Assembly (NCBI GenBank): GCA_963277665.1
Contig: OY728160.1
Span: forward strand, 45,430,605 to 45,494,604
Source: Viscum album
Lineage: Eukaryota; Streptophyta; Magnoliopsida; Santalales; Viscaceae
Reading direction: 5' to 3'
DNA length: 64,000 bases
The position numbers were made by a program, and so were the translations under genes. Under the pieces are notes generated by a model. The model did not search any database and was not told where the DNA came from. It was given only the letters and a program-made list of their open reading frames with translations. Shown in pieces: positions 49,251 to 61,533 of this stretch (position 1 is the stretch's first letter; each line of letters opens with the position of its first letter).

Positions 49251-50200
49251 ATATGTGCACTCTCCATCCTTATCCTCAACTTCTCAATAAATTTATTACA
49301 CTACTCAATCTAGGTAAACATTTTCCCTCTTTATAATTGTGGTGTAAAGGGGGATAAGATCGTGGATAATCTTACAATGAACCTTTTATATTACCACTCC
49401 AATCTAAGAAAGATTCCACACATCTATCATCCTCTTGGGTGGAACCCAAAAAAGAAATATATTAATCATATCCTTATCTACATCTAATCCATTCTCAGAA
49501 ACAAAATTCCCTAGAATATGAAACTCACGGTTCTATGACTGCTACTTCATGAGATTACTATAAATATGGTTCTCCCAAAGTAAGTCTAGGACCATCCTCT
49601 ATGCATTGTATTCTACTCCTCCAATGTAGAGTAGATGAGTATGTCTTCAATGATTAAAAAAAGTTGTCCAAGTATGTCAGGAAGATTAGGTTCATCAAAT
49701 CCATAAACAAAGTGGGGAATTCCCCACAATAAAAGGCATCATTGGGAAATCATAGTGCCTATACTATGTTTTTGATGTCATATTTTTAATATCAACCTCC
49801 CAAACTCTCAACTAGTGGTAGCCAAACTGGGGATCTAACATTGAGAACCGTCTCATGCCTCATAACTAGTCAAAATGGTTATGAATATTCGGTAATAGGT
49901 TATTGTTATTTATATTGGAATTGTTTAGGAAGTTACAATCCTCACAATTACATAACATACCATAAGCCTTTTACATGAATAACACTAGAGATACCATTGG
50001 GTGCACATTTGGTCTGACGAAAACCTTCACTCGAAGGCCCTCTAATAGCTACAGTAGAACTTGGATCTCATTAGGGGAAAATCCAACATGTCACAAATGA
50101 TATAATTGTTCTCTTACTATGATATTTGATGAAAAGAACCATCTCCTCCCTTGGTGGTAGTCCAATAATGTCCTCAGATAAGACATTAATATAATCCACC
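49251..50200 (-). pseudogene. Element D reverse transcriptase remnant
   Basis: On the minus strand: FMDLMNLIFLTYLDNF near 49670-49715 (normally FMDLMNRIFxxYLDxF), then I-I-E-D-I-L-I-Y-S at about 49630-49654. Here the catalytic FIDD is changed to I-I-E-D (plus-strand 49643-49654). A VSENGLDVDKD stretch lies near 49470-49500 and a WxPPKR region near 49440. Upstream, GRPSSEGF and the NGISSVIHVK region near 49970-50040 correspond to the KGFIRPS...GAPVLFVKK part. Frameshifts separate these motifs. Confidence 0.8.
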
Positions 50201-50760
50201 ATGATTAAAGGAATCCATATTTATGATGAATCCCAATATTCCAAGGGATAAACTCACTATTTTATGGGTGATCAGCTATAGCTTCCTATTCACAAGACCC
50301 ACTGACATTACCACAAGATATTCTACATCCAAAAATGGGAATCTTTTCCCATCATTCCAAAGGGATCTGACTTGTCTGTGGTGGTAGTAAATATGGGCTT
50401 GAACCATAGAAATCTAGTGCATACCCAAGTTGAAATCATAATGTCTCATCATGGTGACCAAGATGTCCCATGATAATCACTATCCGAAAAGTGACAGTTC
50501 GAACTATATTTAGATAAATGATATCAAAAAAAAATTCTCTATAAGAACCTAAGGGAAAATTGTAGGGTTAAATTCACAACTGGGAGAACAATCTCTTGTT
50601 CCAAGGTTATAGATATGAAGAAATGATTTTTTCTTGTGCCTACTAGTATTGATGTAATTGTATAATGAATATATATATCATACCTCTAATAATCTCTTGA
50701 TCTGATGGTTCATTTTCCACTATAGCATGCATCCTCCTATAGCCTTTACCTTGGACTACC
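50201..50760 (-). pseudogene. Element D aspartic protease region
   Basis: The minus strand near 50660-50745 reads AIVENEPSDQEIIRGMI, matching the conserved lead-in to Tekay/Del proteases (V-A-x-V-x-x-E-P-S-D-Q-x-I-I-R-G-x-I). The active-site DSGAxHSFIS that should follow is degraded (a GTRKNHFFIS-like stretch near 50615 in another frame). This phrase is the strongest single clade marker in D. Confidence 0.7.
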
Positions 50761-52222
50761 TAATCCTGACATCTGCTACCTAGTGGTGGTAGTGGATGGA
50801 GCTTATAATTTCATACACCACCCACAACTCCTCTAAGAGCTCCACATAATCCTCTTCCAACTCTACCTCCCCAGGGTCCTCCCAAGCATTACATGGGATA
50901 TTGATGATCATGGAGTTTCCTAATTCATGTTGGTCCATGTACTATATTCCATCCCTCTTCATCATGTTTTGATATGAAATCTTATTCCATGTAACCTCAT
51001 ATATCACATGGATAACATCACCCCTCTCAGGCTTCCCTGGCCCTTTATGAGGTCCATGTGACACAAAATCATACATCTATTTTGTTCATGATAATATCTA
51101 TTATTTCAGGACCCTTTATAATAGAGTCTAGTAGCTACTATAGAACACAAGTCATAATGAAACCCACTTCTAGATCTAGTTACATGGAATACATTTGAAT
51201 AAAATCCATCCATAACTGATTCCCTCTCCAACACTCCATCAAAAAAATAAATTCACATTGTTATCACTCAAGCATGGATGTCACTATAAATACCTTTCCC
51301 AAATATTTATTCCTAAAGTAGATATCTGAAATCATATCAAGTTAGTACCTTGTATTGTCATTAGACCTCACAAAATACTCATAAAAAATCATAACTACCT
51401 ATTATCTCTCCAGAAACACCATAATACAAGCTGATTGTAGGAATGTGGGATATTACAGCTCATGAAATCGCTACCAGAGGTCATACCATGAGATTTCATA
51501 CTCATAATGCCTCTATGGGAAAAATCTACCGCAATGTCTAACTACTCCATGGAAAAGGATTGCTCCTACAACTACCATTTAATCAATCGGTGTTCCCAGA
51601 ATTTCGAAACACTAGATCACTGACTAACACAAATCGTCCAACACCTGTAGATATTCCTCTCTATGGAACATCATCAGCCACTGAGACTAAAACTCATAGA
51701 TTTCACTATGTATGGATTTTTCCTCAAAATTAACTATTAGTAAAATCTACTTCTCACTAGGTGGGGTTATAAAATTTTCCCTCCTAGAGGAAAGATCCCA
51801 TATTATGTCCCATAAACTAACACCTCATAACTCATCAAATAATCTTCATCGTGGTCTAGAATCAATAACCCTATAGAATATCTTCATAGAGGAATGTTGA
51901 AAGTTAATCAAGATATACCATCATTAGATGAACACAAATATAAATATATATATATATATATGGATTTCTGTCAAGAAGGAAAATAAAAATAATCAATTCT
52001 ATATGATTCTTGTATCAATTCACCCTGAAAACAATTTATTTGTATCCTGAGTTGACAATCATACATAAAGAGTAATTGTGAGTGGATACATTAGTAGTGG
52101 AAACATGAATTGGTTCTCTAGAATGAAAGCAACACTCAAGAAGCATTGGAAATGTTTCCCTATGTTCTCTCTAATACCTCAAGAGAGGAAATCACTCTAA
52201 ACATCATCCAATGGTCGGACAC
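50761..52222 (-). pseudogene. Element D gag region
   Basis: Lies between the primer site and the protease on the minus strand, the place of gag. I see no intact zinc knuckle, and capsid motifs are too worn to list. A TA run at 51944-51961 interrupts it. Confidence 0.4.
51944..51961. repeat. TA microsatellite in element D gag region
   Basis: Nine consecutive AT dinucleotides. Simple slippage product. Confidence 0.9.
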
Positions 52223-52234
52223 CCATTGATACCA
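52223..52234 (-). other. Element D primer-binding site (degenerate)
   Basis: The minus strand reads TGGTATCAATGG, matching the first eight bases of TGGTATCAGAGC, next to the 5' LTR in element orientation. Confidence 0.7.
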
Positions 52235-52236
52235 AT

Positions 52237-53985
52237 ATATTATAATCAGATCAAATGGGGATTAGTCACCAACTAATGTAAAAATGCCTCCATAGGCCAG
52301 GGGATGACGATGAGCACCAAAATTCATAATGAAAATGGGATGATTTTCACTATGTACCATAACTCATGAATCAAAACATATCAAAAAAAATTATATTAAT
52401 AATACAGAAGAAATAAACATTTAGAGTAGTATCCATGCATGTAACATCAAATATGGAATAAAAATGTTTAAGATAGTGTTATCCAAAAATAAAGGGGGGA
52501 AATACATTCCCAACAATAAATGAAGTCTCAACCTAACAATATCTAGAAAATAAATTATTTGATAGAACGTCTATAGATCTCTTTGACTTGGCAACTGTAT
52601 CTGGTTAGAGGCACATGTGTTTCTATATGATTCTTTGTTAACTTCATCAACCTATTTTTCATCCTCATAAAACATGAAAAATGTTGGGTAAACCCATGAA
52701 ATACTATGTATATACATACACAAATGAATTCTTTAAAAACTGAAGTTGAATCAACTTAAAACATGATAAATGAAGAAATTTCAACCCATAGAAATAATTG
52801 AAATGATATTCATTAAGTAGATATATATGTATCATACAAGAAACCCATATAATATAGAAAGGGGATCTCTATATCACATCCCATCATAGGATTATGAATC
52901 TTCCCAAACATCCAAATAACCGTCAACGATTCCCAGTATCTCGTGTTTTTGTCTGATGAATATCCATGTGAATCCATACCTTTCCACTTTGTTTAGTGGT
53001 AAAGGGGATAAAATCTCTACGTAAAGGACCCATGCCTCAGCATGATTGGACGGTTCCACTTAGAAGATTGAAAGAGGACCCATTATATGATATGACATGT
53101 GGCTTCCACTCAGTAGATTGATAGAGGAATCATGCCTTGATATGACTTAAGTATTTCACTAAGTATATAGAATGAGGACACATGCCCTACTCCATCAGGG
53201 GTGTTCCACTCAATAGATAAAGGACCCATACCCTGTACTAGTATGAGGGTTTTTCTCTATAAGAAGAAGACCTATTCTTTAATCCGTAATGGTTGGTTTC
53301 AATCTATTGATTGAGGTCACATGCCCTGTCCAAGAATGATGGTTCCACTATGTAAGTATAGGATACACACCCTAGTCTATCCAAGGGGTTCCAACCTATA
53401 AATATAGAAATCATTCCCTATCCAATTACGAGGGCCTCACTCTAATTATCTTGTTTGATAACTACATTCATCGATCCCCACCTAATGAATAGTCACACTT
53501 GGAAAAAATCCCATCATATCATATAATACACTACTCAAGATATAAACATATATCATGCAAAAAACATCATATAGGATACTCACAAGACAAAATTTGAGTC
53601 CCAATGAATTTTATACAATGGGTTTATGTTTCTTGAATGAGTCGAATATGTGTAAGGGACCCACCCAGAATGTGGTCATACTCTACATATAGCATGTTTC
53701 CTTTCAGGAAAATAGAATACTATCTATATACATTGTCTTTATGTGTATTAAACATCATGTATTAGCCTCTTTGACAGATACCATGCTATCCTGGTTGCCT
53801 TTTACAAATCATGATTGGGTCCTTAGTTATGTGGAAGTAAGATACATGTTACTAGTCATGCCCATGTTTGTGTACTCCAAGACTACGTGTCGGGTCACTA
53901 GCACCAAATCACATGGAATATTGAGATCACATGGCATGTGATATTTAACTCACCAAGAAACCCTATCCACCAATCCTATATATAA
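52237..53985 (-). repeat. Element D 5' LTR, inner part
   Basis: Aligns with 44415-46083. Shared blocks are CCTCCATAGGCCAGGGGAT (52290-52308), the 46-bp tandem array, a CTACGTGTCGGGTCAC block (53883-53898, compare 45994-46009) and a GATATTTAACTCACCAAGAAA end. Alignment stops at about 53975-53985, where element E begins. Confidence 0.82.
52990..53450 (-). repeat. 46-bp tandem array in element D 5' LTR (about 9 copies)
   Basis: Anchors (GGTTCCAC or variants) near 53052, 53102, 53154, 53203, 53249, 53296, 53341, 53388 and 53433, spacing 45-52 bp. Counterpart of 45190-45610, so the array existed in the parent element. Confidence 0.88.
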
Positions 53986-56550
53986 TAACATATAATTTTT
54001 CAATCATAGTTTATTCATGAAAATGTGTTCTATTTTATTGTATTCACAAAAAACCATATCTCCTTAATAATTAATTGAATATAAATATAAATGTGATTAT
54101 ATGGATATAACCATTATATGTTGATTTTTTAATTATGACCATTGGTCAATATGACCATTGGGAACTATACTCTTGGTAATTATTTTACCATTACAATTAA
54201 GATCAAAAAATTAATAATGATGAATGATGTTCGATACATAAAGAAAAATCAATGGCCTAAACCAGTAGATTCTTGTCATTTGAATCCCATTTTGTAGAAA
54301 TTTTGAGGTAGGTATCATCACTGGGGTTCACCATTGATGATTCCCAATCAATGATTCAAAAAGGTAATCAAAAAACAAATCACCAATGGTAAGAGTCCAA
54401 GTTAGTGGTAATTTCCACTCTGTTGATGTTAGCTGAGGCACACCACGAAATCATCACCATCACACACATTACTCTTAGGGAATATGTTAGTGTAACAAGT
54501 GGTTATATGTCCTATACATATTTACATAATGTTTAATTTCATTGTAAAAATAAAATTGTATTCCATCAATTCTAGCATAAGAATAGTTTTTCTTAATAAA
54601 AAAAATGAATAATTTAATAAATGTAATTTTTTTAACTCTAATATTACTTAAAAAAGAAATAAAATTTTATAATAAACTATGGTGTTATTAATTATATGTA
54701 TTTTAACAACATATTATGTTAAACCACCCTCATCTAAAAACAAATGATAAAGCAATTTTATCGTGACTTTGAAGAGATTTATGTGTCAGAAATTTTACTT
54801 TGCATTTTCGACCAACTTTTTTTTAATAAATATATATTTTTATTCTAAAAATATAAAATTATAATATTTATAGAATTATTATTATAATATTAATATAATT
54901 TTTTAAATAATAATATCAAAATTATGATTGGGTAAATTTATGAGAGTTTTCTAAAATACATTTTTTTCAATAAATAGTAAAAATATTGTTTTGGTTTTTT
55001 GGTTTGTTAAATTACTTCATAATTATTTAATAGTGATGTAATAATTATTTGACCACAATAAATAAACTAAAATGTTTTATTTTATTAATATCATGTATTT
55101 TAATATATTTTATTCAATGTTTAAATATATAAGTTACTTTCCAAGGTCTAAAATGAGATCTTTAACCTTAAAAATTATATATTGGGAAAATTGTACTACT
55201 CCAAAAAAAATAAGTAATATAATATTATTTTTGACCTTTTGGTTTGAAATAACATAAAATAAGTTCCAAATTTCTATAACAGTAAGAGAATCCTCTGCTC
55301 AATCCCATGGTTTTTCATATTACAAAACATAGATTAATGAGGCTTATATTTGGAAATTAATAAGCAAATCCTCTATTTTTGATATAAATACCCACTAATT
55401 ACTCCACATACATTCACTAAAAACCCATCATACATTAATATATAGTGGTGTTATATCTAAATTTTTCCTACCAATATTTCGTAAATCCCCCATAGCCCTA
55501 TTCCTCAATTCTTAAGAGTTATATTCCATGTTTTGGGAATTATCCTTCATTTCTATTTAATTAAAGAACAATTTTTTGTAAATGGATTCTTGTTTTTATT
55601 ATTACCGAATTTTATCCATTATTTTACTATATCCATACATCTAATTTTTTTATCAATATGTGAACACTTTACCGTATCATTTTACCATTTTCTAAAACTA
55701 TATTTTATACTCGATATGCAAATAGATTTACTTCCCAAAATTTCTCTCTTCTCCTCAAAAAATTATCTTCTATTTCATTCATGTGAAAATCAAATAATCA
55801 TTATTTTAAAAGGTTACACACCTAAATGTAAAAATTATAAATTTTATTCTGGTATTTAAATACATGAAATGTGAATATTTTTTCTATTGGTTGAAAATGA
55901 CATAATGATTATGTTTTTAAAATCTTTCGAAACATCATGATTTAGAAATGAATTTTTTTTTATTTCACTATAAGTTATTTATGAAATGTTTTATTATGAT
56001 ATATATTGATCACATTAAATAATAAAAATTAATTTTTGTCTCTTACATTTCTCTGATTTATGGGTAAATATTTTAATCTCTATATATGGCATGTTTTTAT
56101 GATGTCTTATTGAACAATATTGGCAATTTTCATTTATGAAACATTAGAAATTAACCTTAATGATATACTTATGAATGTATAAATTAAATGTTGTGAAAAA
56201 ATTTCCATGATAAAATTTTTATTATATTAATTGTTATATGCTTTATCTTCATTTTCTCATTCCTCGACGACCTTTCCCTTTGTTCTTATTGATATTCCTT
56301 ATGATCACTTGTATATTGTTTTCCCTTACTGGGACTCATGATCACCCCATTCATTGATGTATTTCCCCAGGATATGAGATGTATTAAATAAACTGTGGTT
56401 TATCGTATTAATAATCCAATAATGTGAATTAGATGAATACTTTATAATTTCATGTATTATTTTCCTGATTTCCATGAAAATAAAAATTAAAAGATCCTCT
56501 ATTTTGTACCAAGTAATGAATTTTTTATTTAATAAAGAGGTAGTATTATA
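53986..56550 (+). repeat. Element E 5' LTR (about 2.56 kb)
   Basis: Aligned to 61534-64000: AATTATGACCATTGGTCAATATGACCATT (54151-54179, compare 61678-61706), CATCACCATCACACACATTACTCTTAGG (54449-54478), a TATAAATA region near 55383, and GATATTCCTTATGATCAC (56301-56318). The start has lost the TG of TGACTGAG. A primer-site-like TAGTATCTATAA at 56551 marks the likely inner end. Confidence 0.82.
55383..55390 (+). promoter_or_regulatory. Candidate TATA box of element E 5' LTR
   Basis: TATAAATA followed by CCCAC, about 1.4 kb into the LTR. The same TATAAATACC(A/C) context is seen in element C at 30307. The 3' LTR has CTAAATAACCACC at the matching place near 62943, with the TATA worn. Confidence 0.5.
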
Positions 56551-56699
56551 TAGTATCTATAAAAGTATGGTCCAGTTATTAATATAAATTAAAATTTTAA
56601 ACAGTAGGAATAACCCTGGAGAAAAGATTAAATATAGGAAAACTACCTGGTATTTTGGTGAAGAATTATGTAAGTGGTTTCTGAAAAATGAAATACATA

Positions 56700-57960
56700 T
56701 CTAGATACGAACAAGAAGATGTGGCTCTCGAATAAATATATCATGGGGAGAAACCTAAAAATGGTTTTTCAAGATTTACATGAATGGGAAATAAATCACG
56801 ATATCATGCATTGCATCACTCCTAGTTTCACACTCCTGGGGGATATTTATTGTTAATTAGATGTTTTTTATGAACCATTATGAATGATATATAGAAAATG
56901 TAATTGTTTTTAAATAACAAAATACTTATATATGACTTTTTAGGACATAAAATTAATTTTAAATTATAATATTGTTAATGAAACAAGTTTTTCACTATGG
57001 TTTTATTATTTTAGAAAATGGACAGAAATTATAAGATCCAAATAAAAAATGAGGACAACATACCATGCTCTGATAGCCCTCTGAATAATACTATAATGGA
57101 ATAATTGAAACAAATAATGAATTAACTAAAAATATTTATGAACAATAACATGATTCAAGATAAGAGAAAAAATTCACCTCTAATGGAACAACTTTTCATT
57201 GAGTCCTTTATGGATCAACAACCACCTTCTTTTGGATGATCTACCAACCCAATAATTTCTGAACAACAGAAAGCTCTATAGAAAATATTTTTAATGTAAT
57301 TATTTTTTTTGAAACATGAGAAATTCACCATGGATATGTATATATTAGAGTAAATATCTGAACAATTAGAGATGAAAATTAAAAATATTAAGACAATAAG
57401 AGAGATTGGTGCTATAGAATGGGAAGAGTTCAGGGGATACTTTTTCAATAACATTTCCCACCATTTTTTGCAAATGACATTGGAGAAATAATTTCAAGAG
57501 TTCAATCATAAGGGAAATGAATTTGTGGGATGATATGAGATTAACATTACAAGACTTCTTCATAACACCTCTAACACTATTATGGATTCTAATGGGAAGG
57601 TTTATAGGTTATTAAATGGACTAAGACCCCATCTATTAAGATATCTATCCAATTAAGACTATGAAATCTAGGAGAAATTGTGTGGAATAATATGAAGGTT
57701 GCAATAGAGTTCGAAGAGGTTTATTTTCTACATAAATCATAATAAAAAAGGAATATTTTTTTGGTAAGCATTATTGGTAACATTGATCACAAATGAAGAA
57801 GCATGAAAGTGAAAATTCTAAAATGTGATAAATGTGGGAAGAAACTTTCAGGAAACCACTTTCTAGATTGTGTGAAATGATAAAAATGTGGCTTTTATGG
57901 CCATAGAGTTCTAAACTAGCATAGTGATGTGATTTCACAATTTATAAACACTAATGAATA
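56700..57960 (+). pseudogene. Element E gag remnant with double zinc knuckle
   Basis: At 57824-57916 the frame reads C-D-K-C-G-K-K-L-S-G-N-H-F-L-D-C, then a short gap and K-C-G-F-Y-G-H-R-V-L-N-stop. This is the CxKCGKxHxGxC...CYKCGxxGHxxxxC pair of chromovirus Gag; the first Cys of the second knuckle and its last Cys are lost. The upstream body fits capsid in size and place. Confidence 0.75.
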
Positions 57961-58119
57961 AGTGAAGATTGTGCATCCCAACCACATGTCCAATCCTATA
58001 AGTGCATATTTATTGAGAAATTTTCTAATAAAAGTTCATATAGGAAGGTAATGGATGGGAATGTCCATAAAACATATAATAAGGGAATGGAGAATGGTTG
58101 CGAATTGTGAATCACAATG

Positions 58120-58330
58120 GCGGAAGTAGAAGAACCAAATGATGTGGTGAATGGTACTCTCATTTCCTCCAAAAGTTAGAAGGTACATTGTTTAATTCTA
58201 GTTCTATTAATTCCTTTATTTCCTCCATGTTTTAAAATAATATAGAATCAATCCCTAATTTATTAGAAGTATATTTATCATCCAATACTCTTTGAGGGAT
58301 TATCCAAATATCATTAATTTATATAAACAC
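58120..58330 (+). pseudogene. Element E aspartic protease remnant
   Basis: At 58188-58235 the frame reads L-F-N-S-S-S-I-N-S-F-I-S-S-M-F, matching LFDSGAxxSFISSMF. Both active-site changes (Asp to Asn, GAT to AAT; Gly to Ser, GGT to AGT at 58194-58202) are G-to-A transitions. A GT(L)ISS strand precedes it, as in living proteases. Confidence 0.82.
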
Positions 58331-58639
58331 TACTATAGAATTTTGAGATCACATTCTCATCACAAATCTAATAGTCATTCCTATGATGGAATTCTACATT
58401 ATAATATGGATATATTGGCTCTCAAATTATAATTATATGATCCAGTTTAGAAAAAATTAAATATCTATAGTCTTGTGTGGAAAAATTACAATTATTTAAA
58501 AGGAGATATATCATGACCTAAAATTTTTCAAGAATCTCCACATGTTTCCCTTTTTATAGAGATGATTGGAGAAGAGGGAGAAGTAAATTAAGGTATATGT
58601 ATATAAAATGTTCCCATCATTTAAGAACACAATTACATG

Positions 58640-59440
58640 TTTCCTGATGATTTACTTAGTCCTCCACTAGAAATAGAGGTAAAGTTATTTAATGATCTCA
58701 TACCTACATCCAGGACCATATCATAGACCCCGTATAGAATAGAAAATTTAGGGTATTTGGAATTAAAGAAACAACGTCAAGATATTTTTGAGAAGGCATT
58801 TCCTCGACCATGTGGGTCTCCCTATGGATCACCTCTTCTCTTTGATAAGAACAATGATTTATCCTTGAAGCTATGAATTAATTATAGATATCTTAATGGG
58901 ATCACAATGAATTATAAGTACCTTATCCCACTCATTGATTATTTATTTAACCAGATTCATGGGTCTCAATTCTCCACAAAGATTGATCTTTGACGTAGTT
59001 ATAATAAGTTAGGGTGATGATAGAAGATATTCCAATTACTGCCTTCCGATTAGGATATTGGCATTATGAGTTTTTTGTTATGCCCTTCTTCTTGACTAAT
59101 TATCCTACAATATTTATTTAATTGATGAAAAGAGTCTTTAAGAATACCTTGATAGAATTATTGTAGTTTTTCTCAATTTTATTCTGATATATTTCAAAAT
59201 TCATGAGGATCATGATGATCATATAATAGATTTATAGAATTATTTGAGGAATGAAAGAATACATGGATTGTCTAAAAAATGTGAATTTTTCTCAATATAT
59301 TTATTTCATGGGGAAATTGTAACCAATTTAGGAATACTAGCGGACCATGATAAGATAATGGATGTGGAGGACTGGCCTCATCCTACAATAGTAATTGAGA
59401 TTAATAGTTTTCATAGTTTTTGAAAATATTATATGCAGTT
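58640..59440 (+). pseudogene. Element E reverse transcriptase remnant
   Basis: Motifs in order: TPYRIE near 58725, LELKKQRQDIFEKAFPRPCGSPYGSPLLFDK (58755-58850), INYRYLNGITMNYKYLIPLIDYLFNQIHGSQFSTKIDL to 58990, then EYxVMxFxLTN-like text near 59070. The catalytic box at 59172-59180 is L-N-F instead of LDD. Then KIHEDHDDHI and KKCEFFSIYLFHGEI (59272-59320), then DWPHPT near 59370. The wording fits chromovirus RT. Stops throughout. Confidence 0.85.
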
Positions 59441-59990
59441 TGTAAACAAATATCACAACATTAAAATACACTAACCAAGTTAACTTGAAAATGCGATTTG
59501 GTCATCTAGACAATGGAGTGTGAAGAATGTTTCCATGAACTGAAGAAGAGATTGGTTATTACACCTGTGTTAACTTTACACTACATTAGATAAGGATTAT
59601 TTATGTTTAGTGGTGAATCTATGAAAGTTAGTCAGTGTGTCCTCATGAAGAATGACAAGGTAATTTCTTTTGTATCTAAAAATATAAAGGCTCATGAGAA
59701 AAGTAATCCAATGCATGACTTGGATCAGTGAAAGTTGTTTTTAATAAAAATTAGAGGCATGATATTTATGGTAGGAAATGTGATTTACACATAGGCCACA
59801 AAAGTTTGCATTATATATTCATGGAAATGTAATTGATCCTAAGAAAAATGAGATGGTTGGAAATTCTTAAATATTATTACTACTCATTTCATTATCACTC
59901 TAGAAGATAAAACAATGTAGCAGATGCGATATTTAAGAATTACCATGTTGTGCTGGAAATGATGAGGATTCCAACAGATCCCTTGATCAG
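59441..59990 (+). pseudogene. Element E RNase H remnant
   Basis: ECFHELKKRLVITPVLTL near 59525-59580, SxxVSQCVLMKNDKVISF near 59625-59670 (normally DASxxGLGxVLMQxGKVIAY), then NPMHDLD near 59710. RRWLEIL-like text and the DADAI(F)KN end (normally VADALSRK) come near 59910-59940. The metal-binding acidic residues are only partly kept. Confidence 0.78.
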
Positions 59991-60289
59991 TGACCTAGTA
60001 AAACTGGACATCATAATCATAAGGGGATGTAAATTATCTACCATATCCCAAAAGATTTCACAACTATAATTATTATATAAGTTTAAGAAATATCACATAC
60101 CAAATCCCTTATTACAGAATAAGATATTGAATTTGAGTAATGGGATGTTTCTTGAGTTCAATATTGATCAATAAGGTGTAATAAAATTTTGTACAAGGAT
60201 TCATGTCCTATATATTTCATAAATAATGTATAAGATGATAGATAATGATCATGGATCTACATTATATATACATTATTGAAGAAAAAATC

Positions 60290-61110
60290 AGTATCGGTAC
60301 CCTCCTGTTCATTATTGATGGGATAATATGAAAAGGGATATTTTTTACAAAACAAAAATGTTCTTGGTGCGTTAACCAGTGAAGGTGGTACGAAAAATTC
60401 ATAAAGGCGTATTTCAACCACTACTCATACCTACATGAAATTTGGAAAATTTTACTATAGTCTTCATCAATGGTCTCCAAATAACATCCTATGGAAACAT
60501 TTTGATATGGCATATAATGTATCGAGTCACCAGGACTTCCCATTTAATGATTTTTTGTGAATATTTCTCTCACTACCAATATTATAAGAATTTTATAATT
60601 GAATTGGTGAGGTTTTATAGAGTTCTATTTTCTATCATTTCTGATCATGTTCCATGGCTCACATAAAAATTCTAGATATGTCTTCAACATTCTCTAAGTA
60701 CTGAATATAATTTCTGTAGGGCCAATCACCCCCAAACTGATGGCTAATCTGAAAGGACTATTCATTCACATGGGGATATATTGAGAACCTGATTGATGGA
60801 ATTTAATGGTTGAATAGAAAAAATATCCTATTATTTTATTTCTCATACAACAATCTCTTCAATTAGAATATTCAAATGGTTCCCAATGAATCTCAATATG
60901 GGAAGTGATTTAGAACTCTTACTTGTTAGGATAAAGTTGGTGAGAGAAAGGTATATGGTATTAATATTTTCAATGAGTTTATAGAAAATTTTCATTCAAT
61001 CCAACAACATATATGGGATTATATGATTCAAAAAAAGATCTATGATGACAATCATCGAAGGGATATGGAGTTTGTTGTTGGGGACAAAATGTTCTTGCAA
61101 ATATCACCAT
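60290..61110 (+). pseudogene. Element E integrase remnant
   Basis: ENFTIVFINGLQITSYGN at 60445-60500 matches the W(E)NFTMDFVxGLPRTSxGYD start of the core (catalytic Asp lost). Then HYQYYKNFIIELVRFYRVLFSIISDHVPW to 60655 matches YAKIFIDEIVRLHGVPVSIISDRDPxF (second Asp changed in DP). ANHPQTDG and SERTIHSHGDILRT (60722-60790) follow, covering the region of the catalytic Glu in QSERTIQTLEDMLR. VRIKLVRERYMV follows near 60930-60960. Confidence 0.82.
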
Positions 61111-61510
61111 GGAAGAGAGTCATGCGGTTTGGGATGAAAGGGAAGATTATGATCATGTAAAGTTTCCCTAATGAATTCCTTTTATTAATAGAAGTTGGGG
61201 CCCATTGGATATCACTTATTACAAATCCTGATCATGACCATTATATATTCAATATATCACTCTTCAAGAAGTACAAACCTGAATATTCACATGTACTGAA
61301 TGTGGAGGAGGTGTAACAAGAATTTGAAAATTCTCATAAGGAATAGTTTGTGGATATATTTTATATTATAGACAATGTTATATGAAATAATAACATGCAC
61401 CTCATCAATGTTTTGTGGAACAACCATAAAATATGAATTAACGATATCAAAACCATAGGAGAACAACTTTTCTCAACTGAGAGAATGAGTTAAAATTTCA
61501 TGGATGATTT
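61111..61510 (+). pseudogene. Element E integrase tail and chromodomain
   Basis: GDKMFLQISPWKRVMRFGMKGK at 61080-61145 is a well-preserved tail motif (normally GDxVFLKxSPxKGVMRFGKKGKL). It is followed by SLFKKYKPEYSHVLNVEEV at 61258-61315 (normally SMLRKYVPDPSHVL) and HLINVLWNNHK near 61400-61430 (normally PLVKVLWRNH). This order is that of Tekay-like chromoviruses. Confidence 0.82.
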
Positions 61511-61515
61511 TTCAT

Positions 61516-61526
61516 AAGGGGGGAAT
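61516..61526 (+). other. Element E polypurine tract
   Basis: AAGGGGGGAAT lies 8 bp before the inferred LTR start at 61534. It is the clearest purine tract among the large elements. Confidence 0.7.
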
Positions 61527-61533
61527 AAATTAA

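Larger units (their letters stand above)
44415..53985 (-). mobile_element. D: Tekay/Del-type Ty3/gypsy element (interrupted)
   Basis: Read on the minus strand: 5' LTR (right, 52241 onward, interrupted at 53985), primer site, gag, protease, RT, RNase H, integrase, chromodomain and 3' LTR (about 47328 down to 44415). The LTRs share the first 1.7 kb counted from their left ends, including a 46-bp tandem array. The protease region reads AIVENEPSDQEIIRGMI, diagnostic of Tekay/Del. The remaining 1.2 kb of the right LTR, and the outer target duplication, should lie to the right of element E. D is richer in G+C than its neighbours but still full of stops. Confidence 0.85.

Noticed and set aside
55533..55859. 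108-codon open frame rich in Phe, Ile and Leu in element E's 5' LTR
   Set aside because: The hydrophobic look follows from T-rich DNA. It sits within an LTR and the matching part of the 3' LTR is not open.
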